Of a stretch of DNA of 64,000 nucleotides, positions 31,822 through 41,863 are shown piece after piece. The stretch is from Stenotrophomonas maltophilia. GTDB taxonomy: Bacteria; Pseudomonadota; Gammaproteobacteria; Xanthomonadales; Xanthomonadaceae. The position numbers and the translations under genes were made by a program. The stretch is taken from NCBI RefSeq assembly GCF_039555535.1, contig NZ_CP154630.1:2679001-2743000 (forward strand), given 5' to 3'. The notes under the pieces were generated by a model, which saw only the letters and a program-made list of their open reading frames with translations, was not told the DNA's origin and did no database searches. Position 1 is the first letter of the stretch. Every line of letters begins with the position of its first letter.

Positions 31822-32963
31822 GCGCCCAGCCCCGGGCGTGCGGACGCCATCGAATGCTCGGCGCAGATCTGGTCCAGCTGCTCACGGCCGCGCATCAGCG
31901 CATCCACGCAGCGCGGATCGAACAGTCGCCCACGCTGGGCGTACAGATAAGCCAGTGTCGCTTCCATGGTCCATGCTTCCTTGTACGGACGGGGTGAGAT
32001 CAGTGCATCGAACACGTCGGCGACAGCAACGATCCGCGCTTCCAGCGGGATCGCCTCGCCGACCAGGCCATCAGGATAGCCGCTGCCGTCATAGCGCTCG
32101 TGGTGGCGCAGCGCGATGAGCGCGCCCACCTGGATGAAACGGTTCTGGCTGCCACTGAGCAGCTCATGGCCGATTCGCGGGTGCCGGCGCATGATCGCCA
32201 GCTCCTCGTCGTTGAGCTTGCCCTGCTTGAGCAGCACCGCATCGGGAATGGCGATCTTGCCCATGTCATGCAGCGGCGCCGCCATCTCGATCAAGCGCAC
32301 GTCGTCTTCGGGCAGGCCCAGCTGCTCGGCGATCAGCCCCGCAACCCGTGCCATGCGTTCGAGGTAGGCACTGGTGCCGGCATCACGGAACTCGATCGCC
32401 CGCGCCAATCGCGACAGGGTCTCGCGTTCGCGCTCTTCGACCTCATGCATGCTGGCCAACAGGCGCTGCTCCAGCGACAACGCGCGTTGCTTCACGTTCT
32501 CGGTCTGCTGGCGCAGCTGCAGCAGGTTGTAGCAGCGCGCGCGCAGTTCGCGCGGGCGGATCGGCTTGACCAGGAAGTCGATGACACCCGCTTCCAGCGC
32601 CGCCTGCCGGATCGGCTCGTCACCGACCACAGTGATCAGGATCACCGGGATGTCGCGGTGCTTGGGCAGGCGACGGAAACGACGGGCGAACTCCAGCCCG
32701 TCCATCTCCGGCATGCGGTAATCGAGCAGCAGCAGGTCGACCGGATGCGCCTCGCACCAGGCCAATGCGGTCAGCGGATCACCAAAGTCATACACGCTCA
32801 ATTCCGGCGCGATGTCTTCGATGACGTGACGCAGCATCGTCCGCGCGGACGTCTGGTCGTCAACAATGACGATGTTCAACGCGTACTCCGCCTGGTTTCT
32901 CGACCATGCTGGATCATCAGCAGGCGAGGATACCCTGCTGCTGCGAACGCTCGCACCCTGCAT
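31818..32963 (-). CDS. rpfG: Response regulator RpfG with HD-GYP phosphodiesterase
   Basis: Up to 381 residues. The receiver domain starts NIVIVDDQTSARTML, with phosphoacceptor Asp in LLLLDYRMPEMDG. The HD-GYP domain has HDMGKIAIPDAVLLKQG, RHHERYDGSGYPDGL and ADVFDAL. It degrades c-di-GMP when phosphorylated by RpfC, linking DSF to virulence and biofilm genes. The ATG at 32963 has GGGAG at 8 nt and gives a length close to the Xanthomonas protein. A TTG at 32879 with GGAG, right before the receiver, is a real alternative. Overlaps rpfC. Confidence 0.94.
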   Translation of the reverse strand: MQGASVRSSRVSSPADDPAWSRNQAEYALNIVIVDDQTSARTMLRHVIEDIAPELSVYDFGDPLTALAWCEAHPVDLLLLDYRMPEMDGLEFARRFRRLPKHRDIPVILITVVGDEPIRQAALEAGVIDFLVKPIRPRELRARCYNLLQLRQQTENVKQRALSLEQRLLASMHEVEERERETLSRLARAIEFRDAGTSAYLERMARVAGLIAEQLGLPEDDVRLIEMAAPLHDMGKIAIPDAVLLKQGKLNDEELAIMRRHPRIGHELLSGSQNRFIQVGALIALRHHERYDGSGYPDGLVGEAIPLEARIVAVADVFDALISPRPYKEAWTMEATLAYLYAQRGRLFDPRCVDALMRGREQLDQICAEHSMASARPGLGA

Positions 32964-33117
32964 CGGCCCGACTCCCGTGTCATGCGTCCCGGTTCATGAT
33001 CGTCATCGCATTGTGAAGCGGACTCTCCACAACGCGTCATCCCCCTGACGCCGATCAAGCCATAACGGACGTCAAGGTAGTGCATTAACGATACGCCGAG
33101 TGCGGGAGGCGTCAAAT

Positions 33118-33142
33118 GCGCCGTCTCGTTTCGCGACGGCGC
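33118..33142. terminator. GC-rich hairpin between rpfG and lysS
   Basis: GCGCCGTC and GACGGCGC form an 8-bp stem around a 9-nt loop, 27 bp after the lysS stop. It is followed on the - strand by ATTTGAC, not a true T run, so termination is uncertain. Confidence 0.4.
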
Positions 33143-33168
33143 GCACAATCAGGAGTCAGAAAAGCGAC

Positions 33169-34680
<1,512 letters not shown>

Positions 34681-34771
34681 GGATCTGCGGGAATCGTGTA
34701 GTGAGGGGGGTGTCGCGCCCGGCACGGCCGGCCCCACAGCATACCAAAACCGCCCTGCCCCGGCCTGGAGA

Positions 34772-34812
34772 GGGGTCAGAACCCTTTTGCGAGGCAAAAG
34801 GGATCTGACCCC
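34772..34812. repeat. GGGGTCAG-type palindrome
   Basis: A 41-bp copy with arms GGGGTCAGAACCCTTTTGC and GCAAAAGGGATCTGACCCC around GAG; one internal mismatch. It lies between lysS and the acetolactate synthase-like gene, in a 161-bp interval with no other feature. Confidence 0.85.
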
Positions 34813-34841
34813 ATCCGGGACCCTGCCTGGACCCTGGATAT

Positions 34842-36482
34842 CTACCTGTTCCCCGGGAACGCCTGCCGCAACTCGTCCACCAGCACCCGTTGGTTCTCCG
34901 AATAATCGATCGGCACCGACACCAGGTGCACCCCACCCTCATTGAACGCCGCCTCCAGCGTCGGGATGAACTGCTCGATGGCGGTTACCTCATGCCCCTT
35001 GCAGCCATAGGCTTCCGCGTACTTGACGAAATCCGGGTTGCTGAAGGTCATGCCGTAGTCGGTGAAGCCATCCACCGCCTGCTTCCAGCGGATCATCCCG
35101 TAGGCACCGTCGTTGAGGATCAGCACCACCAGGTTCAGGCCCAGCCGGCGCGCGGTCTCCAGCTCCTGGCTGTTCATCATGAACCCGCCGTCGCCGCACA
35201 CCGCCAGCACCCGCCGCTGCGGGTACAGGATCGAGGCCATGATCGCCGACGGCAGACCTGCACCCATCGTCGCCAGCGCATTGTCCAGCAGCAGCGTATT
35301 GGCCACCTGGGTGCGGTAGTTGCGCGCAAACCAGATCTTGTACATGCCGTTGTCCAGCGCCACGATGCCGTCCGGCGGCATCACCTGGCGTACGTCATGC
35401 ACCAGCCGCTGCGGGGTGAAACCGACCTCCTCGGCACGGTCGGCCAGATGCTCAAGGATGGTCGCGCGCAGTGGCAGCAGCGCATCGGCGTTCGGCACCG
35501 CACCTTCGATGCGGTCAGCCAGCTGGGTCAACGAACGACCGATATCGCCGATCACTTCCACCTGCGGGAAGTACACCTGCTCCACCGCCGCCTGCGAGTA
35601 ACCGATATGGATCACGGTCGGCCCACCCGGACGCATCACGAATGGCGGCTTCTCGGTGACCTCATGGCCGATGGTCACGATCACATCTGCCTGGTCAATG
35701 GCCGTGTGCACGTAGTCGCGTTCGGTCAGCGCCGCAGTGCCCATGTACAGGCCCGAACCACCCGCCACCGCGCCCTTGCCCATCTGCGTGGTGAAGAACG
35801 GGATGCCGGCGCGCAGCACGAACGCCGACAGCGCTTCGCTGGACTGCGGCCGCGAGGCGGCCGAGGCGATCATCAGCAGCGGGCGCTTGGCAGTGCGGAT
35901 GATCCCGGCCGCGCGATCCAGCGCCTCCGGGCTGGCAATCGGCCGGTCCACCGCGTGCGGTGGAATCAGCGCCACGCCCTCGACCTCATCGGCCGCGATA
36001 TCCTCTGGCAGCTCCAGCAGCACCGGTCCGGGGCGCTCTTCCTGGGCCACACGGAATGCCTCGCGGACGATGGTCGGTATGGTGCGTGCCGAGACGATCT
36101 GCCGCGCCTGCTTGGTCAGTGGCTTCATCGTGCTGACGATGTCGACGATCTGGAAGCGCGCCTGCTTGCTGGCGACGATGCCCTTCTGGCCGGTGATCAT
36201 GATGACCGGCCACGCACCAAGGAGCGCGTAGGCGGCGCCGGTGGTGAAATTGAGCGCGCCCGGCCCGAGCGTGGCCAGGCACACGCCCGGCTTGCCGGTC
36301 AGGCGGCCGTAGGTGGCGGCCATGAACACCGCAGCCTGTTCGTGGCGGGTGATCACCAGCTCGATGCTGGAATGGCGGAGTGACTCGACGACGTCGAGGT
36401 TCTCTTCGCCGGGAATGCCGAAAATACGCTCGACGCCTTCGTTCTCAAGTGCGGCGACGAGCAGGTCTGAACCCTTGGACAT
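34842..36482 (-). CDS. Acetolactate synthase-like thiamine diphosphate enzyme
   Basis: A 546-residue TPP enzyme of the acetolactate synthase large-subunit type. The catalytic Glu48 is in [18 protein letters not shown], the central domain follows, and the cofactor motif is [15 protein letters not shown]...[11 protein letters not shown]. It would condense pyruvate to 2-acetolactate. No small regulatory subunit gene is adjacent, which is more like a catabolic AlsS-type enzyme than biosynthetic IlvB, but the FAD-type motif that separates the two was not resolved. The ATG at 36482 has AAGGA upstream. It follows the sad-like gene by 65 bp and is likely co-transcribed with it. Confidence 0.85.
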   Translation of the reverse strand: MSKGSDLLVAALENEGVERIFGIPGEENLDVVESLRHSSIELVITRHEQAAVFMAATYGRLTGKPGVCLATLGPGALNFTTGAAYALLGAWPVIMITGQKGIVASKQARFQIVDIVSTMKPLTKQARQIVSARTIPTIVREAFRVAQEERPGPVLLELPEDIAADEVEGVALIPPHAVDRPIASPEALDRAAGIIRTAKRPLLMIASAASRPQSSEALSAFVLRAGIPFFTTQMGKGAVAGGSGLYMGTAALTERDYVHTAIDQADVIVTIGHEVTEKPPFVMRPGGPTVIHIGYSQAAVEQVYFPQVEVIGDIGRSLTQLADRIEGAVPNADALLPLRATILEHLADRAEEVGFTPQRLVHDVRQVMPPDGIVALDNGMYKIWFARNYRTQVANTLLLDNALATMGAGLPSAIMASILYPQRRVLAVCGDGGFMMNSQELETARRLGLNLVVLILNDGAYGMIRWKQAVDGFTDYGMTFSNPDFVKYAEAYGCKGHEVTAIEQFIPTLEAAFNEGGVHLVSVPIDYSENQRVLVDELRQAFPGNR

Positions 36483-36547
36483 GGGAATGCCGTCCTTTTT
36501 TCGCTGGACTGATGGTGGATCGTTGCAGGAAGGATGGAAGCCGTGCG

Positions 36548-37933
36548 TCAACGCTTGTCGAACCACACCGTCTGCGCATTGACGAACTCGCGGATGCCGA
36601 AGTGCGAGAGCTCGCGGCCGAAGCCGCTCTTCTTCACGCCACCGATCGGCACGCGCGGGTCCGAAGCGGAGAAACCGTTGACGAACACGCCGCCGGTCTG
36701 CAGCCGGCGCGCCAGCTGCATCGCACGGGCGCGGTCGCCGGTCCACAGGTTGCCGCTGAGGCCGAACTCGCTCTGGTTGGCCAGTTCCACCGCATGGTCG
36801 GCGTCGCGGGCGCGGCTGATCGAGGCCACCGGGCCGAAGGTCTCGGTATCGAAGGCCTGCATACCCGGCTCCACCCCGGCCAGCACGGTGGGCGCATAGA
36901 ACGCGCCCGGACGATCCAGCTGGTGCCCGCCGACCAGCAGCTGCGCACCGGCATCGACCGACGCGCGTACCTGCGCATCGAGCTGTTCCAGCAGGTCCTG
37001 GCGCGCCATCGGGCCGATGCGGTTGGCCGGGTCGCGGCCATCGCCGATGGTCAGCGCCTGCACCTTCTCGCAGAACTGCGCCACGAACCGTTCGTAGACC
37101 GCGTCTTCGACGATGATGCGCTTGCCGGCGATGCAGACCTGCCCGGTATTCTGGAAGCGCGAGGCCACCGCCGCATCGACGGCCGCATCAAGATCGGCAT
37201 CGGCCAGCACGATGAACGGATCGGAACCGCCCAGCTCCAGCACCACCTTCTTCAACGCCTGCCCGGCCTGCGCGGCGATGCTGCGGCCAGCGGCCACGCT
37301 GCCGGTCAGGGTCACCGCGGCAATGCGGTCATCGGCAATCGCGCGACTGGTGCCCTCGCGGCTGATGTTGGCCGCGATGAAGGTGCCCTCCGGCAGCCCG
37401 GCATCGCGCCAGGCCGCGTCGAGCAGCTGCGCGGTGCCGACGATGTTCTCGGCCGGCTTCAGCAGGAAGCCGTTGCCGCCCATCAGGATCGGCACTGCCG
37501 CCCGCATCACCTGCCAGTACGGGAAATTCCACGGCATGATGCCCAGCACCACGCCCAGCGGCAGGTAGGACACGTAGGCCTTGTCGTCCGGCACCTGGGT
37601 CGGTTCGTCGCGCAGGAACTGCGCGCCATGGTCGGCGTACCAGTCGCACAGCACGGCGCACTTTTCGATCTCGGCCAGCGCTTCGGCCTGGACCTTGCCC
37701 ATTTCGGCGGTGGCCAGCGCAGCCAGTTTCTCGCGATCACGGCGCAGTACAGCGGCCATCGCGCGCAGCACCTCGGCCCGCTGCTCCAGGCTCCTGGCGC
37801 TCCAGGCGGCGAAGCCAACCTGGCCGCGATCGAGGATGGCTTCCAGTTCGGCGTCGGTAGCGAAGGGATGGCTGGCGATCTGCTGGCCAGTGGCCGGATC
37901 GCGGGAAATGGCAGTACTGGGGGCAGCGGACAT
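36548..37933 (-). CDS. sad: Succinate semialdehyde dehydrogenase, Sad (YneI) type
   Basis: A 461-residue aldehyde dehydrogenase that closely resembles E. coli Sad (462 residues), with near-identical stretches: CDWYADHGAQFL, IMPWNFPYWQVMRAAVPI, VVLELGGSDPFIVL (general base Glu) and NTGQVCIAGKRIIVED (nucleophile Cys). It oxidises succinate semialdehyde to succinate, feeding GABA, putrescine or related catabolism into the TCA cycle; other aldehydes are possible. The ATG at 37933 has CAGGAG. The hairpin-element module at 38134-38491 lies about 200 bp upstream. Confidence 0.9.
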   Translation of the reverse strand: MSAAPSTAISRDPATGQQIASHPFATDAELEAILDRGQVGFAAWSARSLEQRAEVLRAMAAVLRRDREKLAALATAEMGKVQAEALAEIEKCAVLCDWYADHGAQFLRDEPTQVPDDKAYVSYLPLGVVLGIMPWNFPYWQVMRAAVPILMGGNGFLLKPAENIVGTAQLLDAAWRDAGLPEGTFIAANISREGTSRAIADDRIAAVTLTGSVAAGRSIAAQAGQALKKVVLELGGSDPFIVLADADLDAAVDAAVASRFQNTGQVCIAGKRIIVEDAVYERFVAQFCEKVQALTIGDGRDPANRIGPMARQDLLEQLDAQVRASVDAGAQLLVGGHQLDRPGAFYAPTVLAGVEPGMQAFDTETFGPVASISRARDADHAVELANQSEFGLSGNLWTGDRARAMQLARRLQTGGVFVNGFSASDPRVPIGGVKKSGFGRELSHFGIREFVNAQTVWFDKR

Positions 37934-38133
37934 GCAGGGCTCCTGTTGTCTCGACAACGGGCGGCGGCCCGTCTCCTGCACAGGAATGTGGACCCGATTG
38001 GCGGAGGCAACAAGGCGTCTGTTTATCCTGTGACCTGCACTTACCTGCCTGAATGGGGTTATCGGCAGGGCTGCGCCCTGCACCCGCAGAGGCCAGGGCA
38101 ACGTCAAGGACAAAGGCCTGCATTCCGTGGGAT

Positions 38134-38235
38134 GGCGGGGTGGGTCCGGTTGCGGGGGACGGCGTGAATACGTCCATGTAGCCTCGGTCGCGCCATCCAT
38201 GGCGCTCACGCCCCCGCAACCGGACCCACCCCGCC
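38134..38235 (+). repeat. 102-bp hairpin element D (52-bp core with private arms)
   Basis: Arms 38134-38158 and 38211-38235 are perfectly complementary over 25 bp. The 52-bp core starts ACGGCGTGAATACGTCC and holds GCGCCATCCATGGCGC. The core is related to those of elements A and C; the arms are different. Confidence 0.87.
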
Positions 38236-38271
38236 TTCGACAGTTTTCCGCGATCTGTCGGAAATACTCTT

Positions 38272-38312
38272 GGGGTCAGATCCGTTTTCCTATGGAAAAC
38301 GGATCTGACCCC
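38272..38312. repeat. GGGGTCAG-type palindrome, perfect 19-bp arms
   Basis: Arms GGGGTCAGATCCGTTTTCC identical to those at 6128-6168; the loop is TAT instead of GCA. It is the central palindrome of the second composite module. Confidence 0.9.
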
Positions 38313-38338
38313 GAAATTTCATTCGATATCTGACAGAT

Positions 38339-38362
38339 GTGTCGACCAAGGTCGACACCTAC
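38339..38362 (-). repeat. SMAG-type GTAG palindrome
   Basis: Read on the - strand it is GTAG followed by GTGTCGACCTTGGTCGACAC, a perfect palindrome with GTAG head. It lies between the central palindrome and element C. Confidence 0.8.
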
Positions 38363-38387
38363 CAACATCCGCGCGAAATCTGTCTGA

Positions 38388-38491
38388 GGTGGGGCGGTGT
38401 GGGTTGGCAGGACCGTTGGCGCCATGGATGGCGCCATCGAGCCCCCAAGGACGGGTTTACGGCGTGTCCTGCCAACCCACACCGCCCCGCC
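38388..38491 (-). repeat. 104-bp hairpin element C (52-bp core with private arms)
   Basis: Arms 38388-38413 and 38466-38491 pair over 26 bp with one G-T. The core on the - strand starts ACGCCGTAAACCCGTCC and includes GGCGCCATCCATGGCGCC. It is opposed to element D. Short GGCTCT-like repeats and AATCCAGC follow it, as AATCCAGC and GCTGTT repeats follow element B. Confidence 0.87.
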
Positions 38492-38572
38492 AAACCACGG
38501 AATCCAGCTCTGGCTCTGGCTTTGGCCGTTGCATTGAGCAGGTGCAGGGCTGCAAGCCCTGCCGAACACCCC

Positions 38573-39355
38573 CTACTTCCGCGGCAGGTAGGTCACCAGT
38601 GACAAATCGTGCCGGCTCTCCGGTACCAGCGCCACGTACTGCAGGTCCAGCAACCCACGCGTGGGATGGTTCAACTTCTTCGCACCTTCATCGAACCGCC
38701 GCACGTCGTGCTCCGGCCACCACTGGCGGAACTCCTCACTATGCGCCGCGATATCCTCCACCAGCGCCAGGAACGGCGCCTTGTCCGGCGCCTGTGCCAT
38801 CGCCGCGCGGAAGCCGGCCAGCAGGCCGCGGGTCATTTCTTCCCAGTTGAGGATCAGCGTGCGGTACGGCGGGTACAGGAACATCAGCCGCAGCGTGTTG
38901 CGCTCATGCGGTGCCAGCTGGCTGTAGTCCACGAACAGGTCGGCGATGGCCGGGTTCCAGGCCAGGATGTCGAAACGGGTATTGCGCACGTAAGCCGGGA
39001 TCGGCTGCATCGCCTCCACCAGCTGGCGCAGGCCGTCGGTCACGCTCTCGTCCGGTGATTCCAGCGGCACGCCGTAACCGGACAGCGCGAACGCATAGGC
39101 GCGCTCGTCATCGCTCATGCGCAGCACCTGCGCCAGCCGCTCCAGCACCTCGGGCGAGGCGCGCACTTCACGGCCCTGCTCGATCCAGGTGTACCAGCTG
39201 ACGCTGACCCCGATGGCCAGGGCGACTTCCTCGCGCTTCAGTCCCGGGGTCCGCCGGCGCCCGGCCGGCAGGCCGAGCGTGGCAGGGTCGACACGGGCGC
39301 GGCAGGCCTTGAGGAAGCCGCCGAGTTCCTTGCGTTCACTTTCGCTGCGCATCAT
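38573..39355 (-). CDS. XRE-type regulator with MmyB-like ligand domain
   Basis: About 260 residues. The N-terminal helix-turn-helix reads LKREEVALAIGVSVSWYTWIEQG (about 40-62). The C-terminal part has the MmyB-like LBD signature (IPAYVRNTRFDILAWNPAIADLF and NTLRLMFLYPPYRTLILNWEEM). In actinobacterial MmyB this domain binds a fatty-acid-like ligand; here the ligand is unknown. The regulated gene is not evident: the neighbours are prfB and the sad pair. The start is one of two consecutive Met codons (39355 or 39352); the SD is weak and a SMAG dimer lies immediately upstream. Confidence 0.88.
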   Translation of the reverse strand: MMRSESERKELGGFLKACRARVDPATLGLPAGRRRTPGLKREEVALAIGVSVSWYTWIEQGREVRASPEVLERLAQVLRMSDDERAYAFALSGYGVPLESPDESVTDGLRQLVEAMQPIPAYVRNTRFDILAWNPAIADLFVDYSQLAPHERNTLRLMFLYPPYRTLILNWEEMTRGLLAGFRAAMAQAPDKAPFLALVEDIAAHSEEFRQWWPEHDVRRFDEGAKKLNHPTRGLLDLQYVALVPESRHDLSLVTYLPRK

Positions 39356-39374
39356 CGCTACCGCCGTGCCCGTT

Positions 39375-39443
39375 GTAGCGTCGAGCCATGCTCGACGCAT
39401 CTGCTACTGCACCAACAGCAGCCGAGCATGGGCTCGGCTCTAC
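39375..39443. repeat. SMAG-type dimer
   Basis: Starts GTAGCGTCGAGCCATGCTCGACGC and ends with an inverted unit GAGCATGGGCTCGGCTCTAC. It separates the regulator gene from the prfB 3' end. Confidence 0.85.
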
Positions 39444-39509
39444 AGAACGCGTGATCGGCCACCCTCGGCGTCGCGCACGAGGGTGCCGATATCCGCGCAG
39501 GCGCGTCGA

Positions 39510-40635
39510 TCAGGCATCGACGCGCTTGGAACCCACGGCCAGGCCGGCCTTCAGGCTGGCCTCGACGAACTCGTCCAGGTCGCCGTCGAGCACCTTCTGC
39601 GTGTCCGAACGTTCGATGCCGGTACGCAGGTCCTTGATGCGGCTCTGGTCCAGCACGTAGTTGCGGATCTGGCTGCCCCAGCCGATGTCGGACTTGGTGG
39701 CTTCCACCGCGTCCTTCTCGGCATTGCGCTTCTGGATCTCAAGCTCGTAAAGCTTGGCGGCCAGCATCTTCATCGCGTTGTCGCGGTTCTGGTGCTGGCT
39801 GCGGCCGGTCTGGCACGCCACGACGATGTTGGTCGGGATGTGGGTGATACGCACCGCCGACTCGGTCTTGTTCACGTGCTGGCCACCGGCACCGGACGAA
39901 CGGTACACGTCGGTACGCAGGTCGGCCGGGTTGATGGTGATGTCGATGTTGTCATCGATTTCCGGCGACACGAACACCGAGGTGAAGCTGGTGTGGCGGC
40001 GGTTGTCCGAGTCGAACGGCGACTTGCGCACCAGGCGGTGCACGCCGGTCTCGGTCTTCAGCCAGCCATAGGCATAGTCGCCTTCCACGCGCAGCGTGGC
40101 CGACTTGATGCCGGCGACGTCACCACCGGAGACTTCCATCAGCTCGGTCTTCCAGCCGCGCGATTCACACCAGCGCAGGTACATGCGCAGCAGGATCTCG
40201 GCCCAGTCCTGGGCTTCGGTACCACCGGCACCGGCCTGGATGTCGACGAACGCCGCCGCATTGTCCATCTCGCCGGAGAACATGCGCTGGAACTCCAGCT
40301 TCTCCACGTGCGCCTGGTGCTTGTCCAGGTCGGCAACCACGGCCAGTGCGGTGTCCTCGTCCTGCTCGGACTCGGCCAGCTCCAGCAGTTCGGTCGCGTC
40401 GTTCAGGCCATCCAGCACCGAGGCGATGCCGCCCACGGTCTTTTCCAGGCTGGAACGCTCGCGGCCCAGGTTCTGTGCGTACTCGGCGTTGTTCCAGACG
40501 TCGGGGCTTTCCAGCTCCCGCGTTACTTCTTCAAGACGCTCTTTCTTGGCGTCGTAGTCAAAGATACCCCCGAAGCGACAACACGCGATCGGTCAGATCG
40601 GTGATGCGCTGGCGGACAGGATTCAGTTCGATCAT
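39510..40635 (-). CDS. prfB: Peptide chain release factor 2, with programmed +1 frameshift
   Basis: RF2 in two frames: 25 codons from the ATG at 40635 to CTT at 40561, then an in-frame TGA at 40558-40560, then 349 codons after a +1 shift, from GAC at 40559 to the stop at 39510. The product has 374 residues. The stop-codon-reading motif SPF ([10 protein letters not shown]) and the peptidyl-hydrolysis motif GGQ ([13 protein letters not shown]) are present. The factor releases chains at UGA and UAA. It controls its own synthesis, because the internal UGA is read slowly when RF2 is scarce. The first-frame peptide starts [14 protein letters not shown] and ends LRGYL. Confidence 0.95.
40556..40570 (-). 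promoter_or_regulatory. prfB autoregulatory frameshift site
   Basis: On the - strand GGGGGTATCTTTGAC, the conserved RF2 signal: an internal SD-like GGGGG, the slippery CTT and the UGA followed by C. Confidence 0.95.
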
Positions 40636-40818
40636 GTCGGCGGTTATGCATTCAAAAGATGACTGGTAATGATAGCGCAGGCCGGGGGTACCCGGAATGA
40701 GGGGCCAGGCCTGCCGCTGGGAGCCAACCTCTGGTGGACCGGCTTCTGTAGAGGCGACTGCCAATTGACTGCTTTTCATTCAGGTTGCGGCGAAGCCCGC
40801 GCTGCGCGCGATAGTCGA

Positions 40819-41700
40819 CTAACCCGCGCCCGCCCCGCCCAGCGCCTGACGCAGTACCGGCAGCTGTCGCCGGCTGCACGGCACCTTGGCCCCGTCGGCC
40901 ATGTGCAACAGGGCCTCGCCGCCGTCCAGCGGCTCGATCGAGCGCAGCTGCCCGCGATGGATCAGCCAGCTGCGGTGCGGGCGCAGAAACAACGCGGGAT
41001 CCAAACGCTGTTCCAGCACCGCCATGGTGATCCGCAGCGGATAGTCATGTCCACGTACCCGCAGGTTCACGTAGTTCCCCGCCGCCTGGGCGTACTCCAC
41101 GTCTGCGGTGGCGACCAGGAACTCCTTGCCCAGTTTGCGCACCAGGAAGTGCTGCGGGCGCTCGACCGGTTCCACGGGCGGGCCTACATCGGGCTCGGCC
41201 AACAGGCTCGCCTCGCCCTGCCTGCGCCGCCCGAACCAGCTGGTGAAGTGCTCCAGTGCCACGAACATCGCGAACGTGCGGACATCCTTCAGGTATTCGT
41301 AGGCAAAACGCTCCAGCCATCCCGCATCGTCCTGATAGCGGTAGCCCAGCGATGCATAGGCCAGGTGCCGCAGCACCATCATCCCCACCACGTGCAGAAA
41401 CGACCAGCCCACGCTGGCCAGCAGGTACAGCGGCAACCGCTGCTTCCAGGTATCGGCATGCAGCGGCCAGCGCTCGCAGCCCCACCACAGCAGCGGCAGG
41501 GTCAACAGGATCAGGGCGAGGCTGCTGAATTCCCAGATCATCGGCTCCCACAGGCCGAGATCGCTGCCCCGCCGCGTGGCGTCCATCACCTCAACCAGCG
41601 CATTGGTCACCGCCGAGGCCGACAGGATCGCTGCCCAGACCAGCAGACGGATGGTGGTGCGCCAGCGCGGTGGTCGGCCCTGGGTCATTGTGGCGTCCAT
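40819..41700 (-). CDS. Membrane-anchored LytTR transcriptional regulator
   Basis: About 293 residues. Four hydrophobic segments make up the N-terminal half (TTIRLLVWAAILSASAVTNA; SSLALILLTLPLLWWG; LPLYLLASVGWSFLHVVG; one near the end of this half). A LytTR DNA-binding domain covers roughly residues 195-290 (EFLVATADVEYAQAAGNYVNLR; LRPHRSWLIHRGQL). No receiver domain is present, so it is not a standard response regulator. It is divergent from an acyltransferase gene (163 bp between starts) and may regulate it. The start is uncertain: Met codons at 41700, 41688 and 41751 all have weak SDs. Confidence 0.82.
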   Translation of the reverse strand: MDATMTQGRPPRWRTTIRLLVWAAILSASAVTNALVEVMDATRRGSDLGLWEPMIWEFSSLALILLTLPLLWWGCERWPLHADTWKQRLPLYLLASVGWSFLHVVGMMVLRHLAYASLGYRYQDDAGWLERFAYEYLKDVRTFAMFVALEHFTSWFGRRRQGEASLLAEPDVGPPVEPVERPQHFLVRKLGKEFLVATADVEYAQAAGNYVNLRVRGHDYPLRITMAVLEQRLDPALFLRPHRSWLIHRGQLRSIEPLDGGEALLHMADGAKVPCSRRQLPVLRQALGGAGAG

Positions 41701-41863
41701 GTGGTTGCAGTGCTCCAGCGTGCCCCAAGGGACCGAGAGTAGCGCCTCCATTGGTCCCACCACCCCCGCCATTGGTCACTGGGCGGGTTCCGGCGGCCCC
41801 TTGGCAGTCGCTGCACGGACCGGGCGGCGTCACCTTGGCTCGACTCTCCGGCACACCACCACC

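Larger units (their letters stand above)
37934..38572. other. Gene-free interval upstream of sad
   Basis: Holds the sad promoter region, hairpin elements D and C, the central palindrome and one SMAG unit. I see no gene; open frames cross the repeats. Confidence 0.7.

Noticed and set aside
34842..36482. Assigning the TPP enzyme as biosynthetic ilvB
   Set aside because: No small-subunit gene is adjacent and the decisive cofactor motifs were not resolved by eye, so only the family name is given.
40558..40635. Stop codon early in prfB read as a pseudogene
   Set aside because: The site is the conserved programmed +1 frameshift signal (GGGGGTATCTTTGAC) of RF2, and the continuation is intact.
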